DNA from: a bacterium
Lineage (GTDB): Bacteria > Vulcanimicrobiota > Xenobia > Xenobiales > JADMJV01
DNA: 60,064 nt
Direction of reading: 5' to 3'
Assembly (NCBI GenBank): GCA_030149525.1
Contig: JASBRJ010000167.1
Coordinates: 1-60,064 of the forward strand
Below the pieces are notes generated by a model, which had not been told where the DNA came from, did not search any database, and saw only the letters and a list, made by a program, of their open reading frames with translations. Positions 9,069-17,346 of this stretch are shown here, piece by piece. Numbering within the stretch: position 1 is the stretch's first letter; every line of letters starts with the position of its first letter. Made by a program: the position numbers and the translations under genes.

Positions 9069-10223
9069 ATGCCTACGCACCTGTCCCAAAATTCGCGCGA
9101 GCTTCGACCCTCGGTTTTCAGTCAATTGATCCCTAAGATCAAAGAGTTAGGGGACCGTTGTATCCCTCTCCACATCGGAGATACCTACCGCCTACCCCCG
9201 CAGGCAGCCTTAGATGCTCTCAGGCAGGCTGCTAATCTGGAGATGGACAGCACTCGATATTTTCGATATACCCACCCCTTCGGACAGGCTGAGCTGTTGC
9301 AGGAGTTGGTGGTCAAGTTGGAACGGGATAACGATATGAAGGTGACCGATCAGTGCCTTCAAGTCACCTGCGGCGCGACTCAGGGCCTCTCTGCCATCGC
9401 CCAAACTTTTCTCGACCCCGGCGATGAAGTGATCGTCCTATGCCCCCACTGGCCCCTCATCCGCGGCATCATCAAGACGGTGGGAGGGAACGTGGTCAAC
9501 GCACCCTACGCCGAAGCCGTCGCCGACCCCAGCGCCGTGCTGGATCCTCTTGTGACGCCGAGAACCAAAGCCATCTATCTGGCTAATCCGAACAACCCCG
9601 ACGGCCGCCTTCTCAACCACGACGAGGGCCGTCGACTCTACGACTACGCCGTTTCCAAGGACCTCTACATTTGGAGCGACGAGGCCTACGAGCATCTGGT
9701 TTACGACAACAATCCCAAAGTGTCTCTGGCCCACTTCGACAACGACAAAGAAGACAAACGCGTAGTCACCGTCTTTACCTTCAGTAAGAGCTTCGGAATG
9801 GCCGGTCTTAGGATCGGTTACGTGGTCGCTCCCGAAGATGTTATGGCCGCCCTTCGAAGAGTGAGCACTCACCAGGTCTACGATTTGAGCGAACTCAATC
9901 AGGCGGCTGTTCTAGCCGCCCTGACCCAGCCTCAGGAAAGCTACCAGGCCTATCTTGCCGAGCAAGTTGCCGAGTATCAGAAAGCCCGAGATCTTTTGCA
10001 CTCGGCCTTTCCCGACGCTCCTTTGCCTCCGGGAGGCGCTTATATCTTCGTGCCTTTCTCGTCTCAAGAAGAGGCCTGGAAGCAGATGCTTGCCTGGTTG
10101 GAAGAGGGAGTTTCCTCGGCGCCTGGGGAGGCTTTCGGCGGCCTTCATCCTCACTGCTTGAGGCTTTGCTTCACCGCCGTTCCCTACGACCGACTGGAGA
10201 AAGCTGTCCAGACACTCCGTTGA
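9069..10223 (+). CDS. PLP-dependent class I/II aminotransferase
   Basis: Fold-type I aminotransferase of 384 residues. The Schiff-base lysine is Lys240 in FSKSFGMAGLRIGY. The substrate/PLP motif NPNNPDG and the Tyr-containing WSDEAYEHLVYD block are present. The ATG at 9069 matches the family N-terminus; the frame is open further upstream but that part runs antisense into trhO. The family also contains C-S lyases and methionine, aspartate or aromatic aminotransferases, and the sequence alone does not tell which this is. Its stop overlaps the TTG of the next gene (TTGA), so the pair is probably translationally coupled. Confidence 0.87.
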   Translation: MPTHLSQNSRELRPSVFSQLIPKIKELGDRCIPLHIGDTYRLPPQAALDALRQAANLEMDSTRYFRYTHPFGQAELLQELVVKLERDNDMKVTDQCLQVTCGATQGLSAIAQTFLDPGDEVIVLCPHWPLIRGIIKTVGGNVVNAPYAEAVADPSAVLDPLVTPRTKAIYLANPNNPDGRLLNHDEGRRLYDYAVSKDLYIWSDEAYEHLVYDNNPKVSLAHFDNDKEDKRVVTVFTFSKSFGMAGLRIGYVVAPEDVMAALRRVSTHQVYDLSELNQAAVLAALTQPQESYQAYLAEQVAEYQKARDLLHSAFPDAPLPPGGAYIFVPFSSQEEAWKQMLAWLEEGVSSAPGEAFGGLHPHCLRLCFTAVPYDRLEKAVQTLR

Positions 10224-10825
10224 GTGGTGGGCTTATCGTCATTCTGACGGGGGGGGTCTCCCGCCGTATGGGGCAGCCCAAGGCTCTTTTGCCCCTCTAC
10301 CCGGGCGCCGGGATCAACTTTCTGCAACGGATCGAGTCTCTCACCGAAGGCCTCGGCGCCCAAAGGGTGGTGGTTTCCAGTCTTCCCTCCGAGCAACTGT
10401 GTACTCAACTCCCGGTGGTTCCCCAAGAGAGGCCCGAGTTGGGTCAGCTTTGCTCCTTGCTCCTGGGTTGGCAAGCTTTCGGAGAGGACAAAGATTGGGT
10501 TATGTCTTTCCCCGTGGACCACCCCTATGTCAGGCGGTCCACTGTGGAGAGTTTGGTTGAGGCCGTCAAAGCTTATCCCCGGGCAAGCATGTGGTGCCCC
10601 TCTTACCGGAAAAAGGGCGGTCACCCGGTGGTGTTCGCCAAGTCTTTGAGACCAAAGCTTTTGTCTAGTCCTTTGGAGTTGGGGGCGCGGCCCGTGGTGA
10701 GAAGTTTAGGAGAAGCCCGTCGGTGGGTGGAGACGGAAGACCCGGCTGTGTTGTGGGACGCCGATACTCCGGAACTGTATCAGCGGTTCTCCCACATGTT
10801 TCTGGCCGAGGAGCGGTCCCTTTAG
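10220..10825 (+). CDS. MobA-like nucleotidyltransferase
   Basis: Protein of 201 residues related to the MobA/MocA family, which attaches GMP or CMP to the molybdenum cofactor. The N-terminal LTGGVSRRMGQPKALLPL is the nucleotide-binding G-G-x-S-x-R-M-G-x-x-K signature. FPVDHPYV holds the metal-binding Asp, and GHPVVF is the conserved substrate motif. I set the start at TTG 10220 because it gives the family's usual short N-terminus and a 4-base overlap (TTGA) with the aminotransferase stop. The GHPV motif fits MocA/PucB-like members as well as MobA. No other cofactor genes are nearby. Confidence 0.8.
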   Translation: MSGGLIVILTGGVSRRMGQPKALLPLYPGAGINFLQRIESLTEGLGAQRVVVSSLPSEQLCTQLPVVPQERPELGQLCSLLLGWQAFGEDKDWVMSFPVDHPYVRRSTVESLVEAVKAYPRASMWCPSYRKKGGHPVVFAKSLRPKLLSSPLELGARPVVRSLGEARRWVETEDPAVLWDADTPELYQRFSHMFLAEERSL

Positions 10826-10842
10826 ACTGCGAAGAGCCTTAG

Positions 10843-11757
10843 ATGGAAGAAACACTCGTTCTCCGCCGCGTTCTCAGTGAAGGGATCGAAGAGCAGGTGG
10901 CCCGACTTCGCGAACAATCGCTGGGAAAAAGGTTCTTGGAACTCGGTGTCTTCGGCACTCTGTGGGGCCTGGGATTATGGCTGTCGGCCTCCGGACACTT
11001 CTGGGGGATCGTCTTCACCGTAGCGGCTCTCAACGCGTTCGTCCTTCTGCTCCATGAAGGGATGCACAACACGCTCTTCGTGAATCGTTGGGCCAACGAT
11101 CTTCTGTCCGCAGTTTTGGGAAGCACGGTAGGCATCTCCTTTACCGCTTACAAAATCATGCATCTTCGCCACCACGATTTTCTGGGAGACGAGCGCGACC
11201 CCGACGACTATCACAACTACACGGCGTCACCTCGCCTGGTGTGGTTTCTTCATGGAGCCAGGGTGTTGTGCGGCTCTTTGATGTATCTTTTTCTCATCCC
11301 GTTCTACGCCTCACGCTACGCCACCAGCCAGGAAAAGGCGAGAATGATGGGGGAGTACGCTTTCATCATTTCGGTCTATGCGGCTCTTCTCTCCCGTCTG
11401 GAGGGAGCGCAGTTCTTCGCTCTCCATGGGGCGCCGCTCTTGCTGGTGGGCTGGTTGGTCAATCTGAGAGGGTTCACTCAACACGGTCTAGCCGTTGCCG
11501 AAGACCCCCTTCTAGCCAGTCGGTCCGTTCATGCTCATCCCGTAGTGGCGTTTCTTCTCCTCAATGAGAACTTCCATTTAGAACATCATCTCTTTCCCGA
11601 AATCCCCAGCTACAATTTGCTCAAGCTGCACAAGCTGATCTGGCCGCGTTTGCCGAGGGCGGTAAAAAACGACTCCTACAGTGAGTTCTTATTGGCCTCT
11701 CTCAAGCAGGCGACTCACCTAGACGAATCTCCTATCGGAATCGTCGAAAAGTCTTAA
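10843..11757 (+). CDS. Fatty acid desaturase family protein
   Basis: Integral membrane di-iron enzyme of 304 residues. Three histidine boxes are present: HEGMHN, HLRHHDF and HLEHHLFP. Hydrophobic helices lie around 40-65 and between boxes one and two. Such enzymes insert double bonds into acyl chains or hydroxylate lipids with O2, so this supports an aerobic life style. It sits 17 bases after the MobA-like gene on the same strand. The third box NENFHLEHHLFPEIP is like those of acyl-lipid desaturases; a carotenoid ketolase or hydroxylase is possible but less likely. Confidence 0.85.
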   Translation: MEETLVLRRVLSEGIEEQVARLREQSLGKRFLELGVFGTLWGLGLWLSASGHFWGIVFTVAALNAFVLLLHEGMHNTLFVNRWANDLLSAVLGSTVGISFTAYKIMHLRHHDFLGDERDPDDYHNYTASPRLVWFLHGARVLCGSLMYLFLIPFYASRYATSQEKARMMGEYAFIISVYAALLSRLEGAQFFALHGAPLLLVGWLVNLRGFTQHGLAVAEDPLLASRSVHAHPVVAFLLLNENFHLEHHLFPEIPSYNLLKLHKLIWPRLPRAVKNDSYSEFLLASLKQATHLDESPIGIVEKS

Positions 11758-11788
11758 CAGATCCTGGCGATCGGCCGATGAACCCCAT

Positions 11789-12226
11789 GTGGACGACTTA
11801 TTAAAGCCAATATTAGAGGCTTGCAGAGAAGCCTTGGGGATGTGGACGGGTTGTGAGCTTGAAGAATCACCACCAAGCGTTCAGACTCTCGATCTTATCG
11901 CAAGCATAACTGTTGACGGAAACCCTGGCGTAGAGTTCTGGGTGGGGTCTACTCGAGAAGCTCTCAGCGAACTTTATGAACAAGCCATGGGAATGCCCGC
12001 GGATACCGACGAGGAGATCGCCGATATCCTGGGGGAGTTGGCCAATCAGGTCCTGGGACCGGCGGTGGCGATGATGCCCGACATTACAAAGCCGAGCACA
12101 CTCTCCATTCCCCATTTCGTGACCGAGACTCCCAGCCCGCCGGTGCGCACTCTACGGGCCGGAAGTTCGGTTTTTTTGATAGGTGTGGCCGCTAAGGTTG
12201 AAGCCACGCTCAGCCCTGCCTGCTAA
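11789..12226 (+). CDS. CheX-like (CheC/CheX/FliY family) protein
   Basis: Protein of 145 residues. The segment ADILGELANQVLGPA contains D79-x3-E83-x2-N86, the active-site pattern of CheC/CheX/FliY phosphatases that dephosphorylate CheY-P. There is only one such motif, as in CheX, and the length fits CheX. No other chemotaxis gene is close. In bacteria without flagella, stand-alone members can act on other response regulators, so the partner is unknown. The start is GTG at 11789. The ATG two bases upstream is in another frame, and no strong ribosome-binding site is visible. Confidence 0.7.
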   Translation: MDDLLKPILEACREALGMWTGCELEESPPSVQTLDLIASITVDGNPGVEFWVGSTREALSELYEQAMGMPADTDEEIADILGELANQVLGPAVAMMPDITKPSTLSIPHFVTETPSPPVRTLRAGSSVFLIGVAAKVEATLSPAC

Positions 12227-12234
12227 ACGACCGT

Positions 12235-14535
12235 TTATGGTCTGAAAGACTGCAGGTGATCCTCGAAAGTGGCCTTGAGCGCTTGCTTGTCGGTGCCGTC
12301 GAAGTAGATCTTCGTCTTGGCGTCGGTACCTGAGGGACGGATACAGATGTCCCGAATTCCGTTGTCGTTATCGGTGAACCAGAACTGCAGACCGTCGGAC
12401 CACACGGAGATGCTCTCCAGGGCCGACCACAACCCTTTCAGGCCTGGAATAGCTTCGGTGAGGGTGGCTTTGACTTGATCCAGGCTCTTTTCGCCAGATT
12501 CTAGACTTCTAGCCAGCTTTTCAAACCAGGCATTGAACTCAACTCGCTCGGCGATGCCCTCCTTTTTGGCCGCCGCCAACTCCTTAGGATCGAAGATGGC
12601 CTCGTTGTAGTGAACGATGTCTCCTCGATATTCCATAGGATTTTTGACGTTGGACTCCTTGAACACTCGAGCGAGCATTCGGTTGAGGAACATCTTTTCA
12701 GGATTTTCGGCTCCACCGTCGAGGTAGAGACGCGCGGCAAGTGACACAGCGGAAACACAGGCTTCTCCACTGGACTTCTCCCTAACGGCCACGATGGATT
12801 GACCCAGAACGTTGGGAATGGGTTGGTTGGGTCCACCGATCTTCCCGCCTGACTCCTCACCGGCGTGGTGAAGCTTGGGCTTTTTGCCCAAGTTCACTTT
12901 CTGGCCCGCCTCGGCGGTCACCACGACGTCTTCACCGTTGCTTTTCTCCATCTGCTCTTCCACCTGGCGAACGATGTGGGCGATCTCTTTGAAACCCACC
13001 GGGACGCGCACCACAGGGATGCCGTGATGCTCGGCCCACTCGTCCCAGGCCAGGGCCGACACGTAGGTGTGGACGTCGAAAGGATTGGTCTTATCCCAGC
13101 TGCCGTCTTCTTGCGCGATGAGGCGATCATTTTCGGCCAGCAGGAGGAAGAATTGGTTGGGGCTGAGGATAGCAAAAATTCGCTCCTGGTTGAGGGATAT
13201 GTAGCTGACTCCCAGATCGATGAGAGCTTTTTCTTCCGATTTTGGGAGCACCTGACCCACCACGAAACGGTCGGCATCCGGGTCGACGTTGAAGACCATA
13301 CGACCCACCGGGGTGTCGGCTAGAATCTCTTCGTAGCCCGCACTGGCCACGACGGCGGGCACGGAGGCATCCACGCTGTCGTGGACTACTTCAAGACCGC
13401 TCCCGTCCTTTTTCTTAGCCACTCGGAAGCCGATATTGTGAAAGAAGCTATCCTCTTCGGTGCGGATGTAGCCACCCTCGAAGACCTTCTCGATGCCCAG
13501 CTCTCGAAAGATAGCATCGAGTGACTTGTAGCCCGAACCACCAAAAAAATCGAGATTGAGACGCATGCCCTGATCGGCGGCTTTGTTCACTTTGGCCAGA
13601 GCCGCTTCGCTGGCGGGACCGGTGCGCAGATAGTCTCCGTAGATTTTAGCCAGTCTCTCATAGCTGAGGGTGCGGATGAGGTTCTTGTCGTTGCGGGCGG
13701 CGAGCTTGATCGTGTAGCCGCTGGTTTCGGCCTCTTCCAGGATGGAGAACAGGTGCTCTACGATTTTTGCGTAGAGGGGCGGAAGAAACTGGGCGCCGTC
13801 TGGAGCGAGAATCTTGTCCGATTGTTTTTGCGGAGCCCCGTGGCTGGAGGTGAAATAGTCGCCCCCTGATAGTCCGAGATAGTAGACAAGAAAGCTCCAC
13901 AGATAGATATTCGAAGTGTCTTTGCAGTGGGGGTCCTCAGTGAGCAAGACAGGCAATCCGTGAGCCGCATACACTCGGGACATCAGATCGGTGAAACGCG
14001 GCGTGTTGGAGCGAACCTCTCCGCCCACGGCTCGAACCGGGACGCTTCGAACCAGGTCGATCACCTCGTCCAGACTTCGTCCGAAGATCTCTTCTACCAC
14101 CTTGGCCGAGCTGCCCAGAGCGGCCCGAACCTCCTCGGTGGAGGCCCGGGGGATCTCTTTCATCTGTTCGGCTTGAAGCTCTTTGACCAATCGGGTTTGG
14201 GCTTCGGCCAGCAAGCAGAACATGTATTCGTTAATCCGATAGCGGTGGTCCCAGGGACATAAAACATTTTGGTTTTCTCGGACCCCAGCCGTGGAAACCT
14301 TGGCCTCTTCGGCAAAAACTTCGATCTGTTGGCGCAGATTGATCTTCTTGGCGATTTCCGGAGTGAAAGTGAAGGTTGAGGCTTCGTCCGACTCAAGATC
14401 GAAAGGAGGGTTGTTCTGGAGATTCCAGTTGGCGTTTTCCCATTCTTCCAGGCTTTGTCGGGTTTTCTCGATGTAATACTCCCGCATCTGTTGTCCGGTC
14501 ATATCAGGGCTCACTGTTAATTGTGCTGAACTCAT
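12235..14535 (-). CDS. Large phosphohexomutase (phosphoglucomutase/phosphomannomutase superfamily)
   Basis: Protein of 766 residues carrying all four superfamily loops in order: a phosphoserine loop written TSSHGAP (usually TxSHNP), the metal loop DPDADR, the sugar loop GEESGG and the phosphate loop RPSGTDAK. It should interconvert sugar 1- and 6-phosphates. It is about 200 residues longer than typical family members, mainly from an N-terminal extension of about 170 residues that I do not recognise. I start at the ATG at 14535, which has AAGGAG nine bases upstream; the GTG at 14556 in the same frame would place that ribosome-binding site inside the gene. The altered serine loop is the odd point. 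Confidence 0.85.
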   Translation of the reverse strand: MSSAQLTVSPDMTGQQMREYYIEKTRQSLEEWENANWNLQNNPPFDLESDEASTFTFTPEIAKKINLRQQIEVFAEEAKVSTAGVRENQNVLCPWDHRYRINEYMFCLLAEAQTRLVKELQAEQMKEIPRASTEEVRAALGSSAKVVEEIFGRSLDEVIDLVRSVPVRAVGGEVRSNTPRFTDLMSRVYAAHGLPVLLTEDPHCKDTSNIYLWSFLVYYLGLSGGDYFTSSHGAPQKQSDKILAPDGAQFLPPLYAKIVEHLFSILEEAETSGYTIKLAARNDKNLIRTLSYERLAKIYGDYLRTGPASEAALAKVNKAADQGMRLNLDFFGGSGYKSLDAIFRELGIEKVFEGGYIRTEEDSFFHNIGFRVAKKKDGSGLEVVHDSVDASVPAVVASAGYEEILADTPVGRMVFNVDPDADRFVVGQVLPKSEEKALIDLGVSYISLNQERIFAILSPNQFFLLLAENDRLIAQEDGSWDKTNPFDVHTYVSALAWDEWAEHHGIPVVRVPVGFKEIAHIVRQVEEQMEKSNGEDVVVTAEAGQKVNLGKKPKLHHAGEESGGKIGGPNQPIPNVLGQSIVAVREKSSGEACVSAVSLAARLYLDGGAENPEKMFLNRMLARVFKESNVKNPMEYRGDIVHYNEAIFDPKELAAAKKEGIAERVEFNAWFEKLARSLESGEKSLDQVKATLTEAIPGLKGLWSALESISVWSDGLQFWFTDNDNGIRDICIRPSGTDAKTKIYFDGTDKQALKATFEDHLQSFRP

Positions 14536-14548
14536 CTCTTCAATCTCC

Positions 14549-15733
14549 TTATTCACTCGCTAAAACTTTTCCGCGGCAGGGGGCAAGACCCACTCCGGGG
14601 TGGCCTCCGTAGAGGGTGATGGTGTCGCCGTCGAGCAAGAATGTCCGCTGCTCTGGACCTACCGAAAACGGTGCCTTTCCGCCCTCCGTGCGTTCTAAAA
14701 GACAGCCTTCGGCTCCTTTCTCGGGTCCGCTCACCGTACCTGTGGCGATGACGTCTCCGGCTGTTGTGATGGTGCCGTTGGAGCTAAGGTGGGCCACCAT
14801 TTGAGCGGCCGACCAGGCCAGATTCTTGAGGTTGGAACGGCACACTGTGACGGTGTCTCCAGCCGCAGTGGTGAGGTCGGCCTGCAGAGGAAGATCGAGG
14901 TGGTGGGGCTCACTTTCGGCCAGATGGGGCAGAACCTGGTGAGCCGAGTCGGTATTCTTGCATCTCCAAGCTTTGAGCGCTTCCAAGGGCGTGATCCAGC
15001 TACCCACGGTGGTGGCGAAGCTCTTGCCTAGAAACGGTCCCAGCGGTTTGTACTCGAAGGCCTGAATGTCGCGGGCCGACCAGTCGTTGACCAGCATCAC
15101 CCCGAAGATTTTCTGCCAGGCCTCTTCCGGGCTCAGACGCCCATGATGGCCGTGGAGAACGAACCCTACCTCCAGTTCGTAATCCAGGCGCTGAGAATCC
15201 CCAAAGCTCGGTGGCTCGCCTTTTCTGATCCCTTGCGGTCGGGGGATGGGCCGGCCGGAACCGAAGAGGGTGGAGGAACGACCATGGTAGCCGATGGGCA
15301 GATGGAAGTATTGCTCCGGCAAGGCGTTTTCCGGCCCTCTGAAGAGGCATCCCACACGGAAAGCGTGGTGTCGACTACAGTAAAAATCCACGAAGTCACG
15401 GGCCTCCACAGGGCAGAGAACCCGGCTATCGTCGAGAGGGTAGGGTTGCAGTTCCATTGTCGCACCGGGGGCTTCAAGATGCTCGTCTGCGGCCAGAAGC
15501 TCCTTGACTCGGGCTCTGAGGTCACTTCTGTGACTGGGCGAGAGGCGAAGAAAGGGGTTCAGGTTTCGGCTGCGGGTGATCTCTTCGCCCACGGTGAGAA
15601 GTTTGTGGCGGCGCAACCCCTCCAAACTGACGGCAAGGTCTCGGTAGCGGACGCACAGATGAGGCTGTTCCTCTTGAAAATCTACGATTCCGTAGGGAAG
15701 ATGTTTGAGGGAAAATGGGTCTTGTATGATCAC
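14549..15733 (-). CDS. fahA: Fumarylacetoacetase
   Basis: Enzyme of about 394 residues that splits 4-fumarylacetoacetate to fumarate and acetoacetate, the last step of aerobic phenylalanine/tyrosine breakdown. Family motifs seen: HLPYGI near the start, the catalytic-site YHGRSST, the metal-binding LDYELEVGF, VLVNDWSARDIQAFEY and the C-terminal TGTVSGPEKGAEGCLLE. The start is unsettled. GTG at 15733 gives a family-like N-terminus and leaves the hairpin at 15755-15786 outside the gene; TTG at 15799 would add 22 residues encoded by that hairpin. Neither has a clear ribosome-binding site. No other tyrosine-degradation gene is in the window. Confidence 0.92.
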   Translation of the reverse strand: MIIQDPFSLKHLPYGIVDFQEEQPHLCVRYRDLAVSLEGLRRHKLLTVGEEITRSRNLNPFLRLSPSHRSDLRARVKELLAADEHLEAPGATMELQPYPLDDSRVLCPVEARDFVDFYCSRHHAFRVGCLFRGPENALPEQYFHLPIGYHGRSSTLFGSGRPIPRPQGIRKGEPPSFGDSQRLDYELEVGFVLHGHHGRLSPEEAWQKIFGVMLVNDWSARDIQAFEYKPLGPFLGKSFATTVGSWITPLEALKAWRCKNTDSAHQVLPHLAESEPHHLDLPLQADLTTAAGDTVTVCRSNLKNLAWSAAQMVAHLSSNGTITTAGDVIATGTVSGPEKGAEGCLLERTEGGKAPFSVGPEQRTFLLDGDTITLYGGHPGVGLAPCRGKVLASE

Positions 15734-15754
15734 AACCGTAGTTTGGTGAGGAGC

Positions 15755-15786
15755 AGGGAGACCTCCTTTGATACGGAGGTCTCCCT
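15755..15786. promoter_or_regulatory. Perfect 12-bp inverted repeat between divergent fahA and aat
   Basis: AGGGAGACCTCC and its exact complement GGAGGTCTCCCT flank an 8-base spacer (TTTGATAC). The element fills the gap between the two divergent genes. No run of T follows on either strand, so it is not an intrinsic terminator. It could be an operator for a dimeric repressor or a structured leader of fahA. On the minus strand it also carries AAAGGAGG, a strong Shine-Dalgarno-like sequence, but 28 bases from the GTG start. Confidence 0.6.
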
Positions 15787-15813
15787 CTCGAGGAAGCAAA
15801 GTCTATAAACACC

Positions 15814-16428
15814 GTGACCGAAGACAGTCTTGTTGCGATTACGCCTGTGGTGGTGGCCTCCGATCTCGAGAAAGCCTACGCCCAGGGGCTCTTTCCCTGG
15901 TCGGGTCGTCCGGCTCATTGGTTCTGTCCCCATCCCAGAGCCGTCTTTGAGTTGGAAAAGATCCATTTTCCTCGCCGGCTGCTCCGGCTGGTTCGAAAGA
16001 AGAGTTTCCACATCACCTATGATACGGCGTTCGAGCGCGTTATGAGGCGATGCCAGGAACATCACCGTGAGTGTTGGATTGATGACGACATCGTGAGGGC
16101 CTTCTGTGATTTCCATGCCATGGGATACGCTCACAGTGTTGAGGTCTGGCAGGATGGGGACCTTGTGGGAGGGCTGTACGGAGTTCATATGGGGCGGATG
16201 TATGCCGGGGAATCTATGTTCGGCAGGGTGAGCAACGCCTCAAAGGTGGCTTTTTATCATCTTGTGAAAAAGCTTGAGTCTCTGGAGGTGGAACTGATGG
16301 ACGCTCAGGTTCTGAATCCGAATACCGAACGCTTCGGCGCTGTGGAGATTCCGCGACAGGTTTTTCTAGAGCGACTCGCCCTGGCACTCCGAGATGGTAT
16401 CCAAAGTCGAAGTTGGAGAGAAACATGA
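15814..16428 (+). CDS. aat: Leucyl/phenylalanyl-tRNA--protein transferase
   Basis: Enzyme of 204 residues that transfers Leu or Phe from aminoacyl-tRNA to the N-terminus of proteins with Arg or Lys, marking them for ClpAP (N-degron pathway). Family motifs seen: AYAQGLFPWS near the N-terminus, CWIDDDIVRAF, HAMGYAHSVEVWQDG, GGLYGVHMGRMYAGESMFGRVSNASKVA and DAQVLNPNTERFGA. The start is GTG at 15814. The ATGA at its 3' end is shared with the next gene, so the two are likely one transcript. This gene is mostly found in Gram-negative groups. Confidence 0.94.
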   Translation: MTEDSLVAITPVVVASDLEKAYAQGLFPWSGRPAHWFCPHPRAVFELEKIHFPRRLLRLVRKKSFHITYDTAFERVMRRCQEHHRECWIDDDIVRAFCDFHAMGYAHSVEVWQDGDLVGGLYGVHMGRMYAGESMFGRVSNASKVAFYHLVKKLESLEVELMDAQVLNPNTERFGAVEIPRQVFLERLALALRDGIQSRSWRET

Positions 16429-16778
16429 AAGAGGAAGAGTTAGACGGGTTCGAGATCCTTTATGGCACCTCGGCTCGAGATAACGATAAAATTTCCACCG
16501 AGTTGGCCGAAGGTCAGGATTTTTGGTTTCATGCAGCGGGATACGCTGGAAGTCATGTGATTGTTCGGAATCCCCAGGGATTGAGCGACTTGCCGAAGCC
16601 GGTGGAGAAGCGGGCGGCAGAGCTTGCCGTTTTAAATAGCAAGGCCAAGAACGCTCGGGGCAAGATCGAGGTTCACTTAGCCTTTGCTCGAGACGTGAAG
16701 AAGCCGAAGGGGTTTCCTCCTGGGAAAGTTCTGCTCAAGAACTATCGGTCGTTGAAGGTTTACAGTCCCCATTCCTGA
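16425..16778 (+). CDS. Stand-alone NFACT-R (DUF814) RNA-binding domain protein
   Basis: Protein of 117 residues covering just the NFACT-R domain. The motifs DNDKIS, FWFHAAGYAGSHVIV and the KARGK-like AKNARGKIEVHLAFARDVKKPKG are diagnostic. In RqcH/Rqc2/NEMF this domain binds tRNA or the ribosome in quality control of stalled nascent chains; the single-domain form is known in several bacteria. I start at ATG 16425, which overlaps the aat stop (ATGA); there is an in-frame ATG 12 bases upstream but the overlap is more typical. A link between N-degron tagging (aat) and stalled-chain handling is attractive but unproven. Confidence 0.85.
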   Translation: MKEEELDGFEILYGTSARDNDKISTELAEGQDFWFHAAGYAGSHVIVRNPQGLSDLPKPVEKRAAELAVLNSKAKNARGKIEVHLAFARDVKKPKGFPPGKVLLKNYRSLKVYSPHS

Positions 16779-16788
16779 AGTTTCCTAT

Positions 16789-17274
16789 ATGGAAAAGATT
16801 TCTTGTCCCGTTTGCCGTGGAACCCAACTCGACTTACTGAAAGATCGTCAAAGCGGTCTGGAGGTGGACACATGCCCAAATTGTCTTGGGGTCTGGTTTG
16901 ATGCCGCTGAACTGAAACAGTTTTACTCTTCGCCGGATCTGCAAAAGAGGTTGACGCCAACCGGGGGCGGTTCGGTCCATCACACCTACGAGATTTCGAG
17001 TAAGGCCCGAGCTTGCCCGCGCTGTCGAAAAGCCATGGACCGGCCCCATGTGGGTGGTATCGCTCTGGATGTTTGCCGAAACTGCCGGGGGGTCTGGTTC
17101 GATCATGGTGAGTTGCGAAAAATCACCGAAATTCATAAGAGTCGAGGACTCAAAGGTGACGAGGTCGTGACGGAGCAGGTTCGAGAAGGGATGCGAGGTG
17201 AGAGCAAAGGAGGCGGCACTTTGGAAGTGCTGAGTTGGTTTCTCAACTCCTTCCTGGGCTCTAAGATTCGCTGA
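16789..17274 (+). CDS. Double TFIIB-type zinc-ribbon protein
   Basis: Protein of 161 residues with two zf-TFIIB modules. The first is CPVC at residues 5-8 closed by CPNCLGVWFDAAEL; the second is CPRC closed by CRNCRGVWFDHGEL. The GVWFDxxEL ending is the family hallmark. The remaining C-terminus is charged and then hydrophobic (LEVLSWFLNSFLG). Function is unknown in bacteria; metal-dependent binding of protein or nucleic acid is assumed. It is ten bases behind the NFACT-R gene and is followed by a strong terminator. Confidence 0.85.
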   Translation: MEKISCPVCRGTQLDLLKDRQSGLEVDTCPNCLGVWFDAAELKQFYSSPDLQKRLTPTGGGSVHHTYEISSKARACPRCRKAMDRPHVGGIALDVCRNCRGVWFDHGELRKITEIHKSRGLKGDEVVTEQVREGMRGESKGGGTLEVLSWFLNSFLGSKIR

Positions 17275-17295
17275 CAGCACCACCTGTTTTTCAAG

Positions 17296-17330
17296 AAAAA
17301 AGACCGCGCCGAGCGCGGTCTTTTCTCTTC
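17296..17330. terminator. Bidirectional intrinsic terminator
   Basis: A 12-bp perfect stem (17298-17309 with 17313-17324, core AGACCGCGC/GCGCGGTCT) with a 3-base loop is flanked by an A-run on the left and a T-run on the right. It can stop transcription from the plus-strand zinc-ribbon gene and from the minus-strand gene that ends at 17347. Confidence 0.9.
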
Positions 17331-17346
17331 TAGTCGATGTTCGTTT

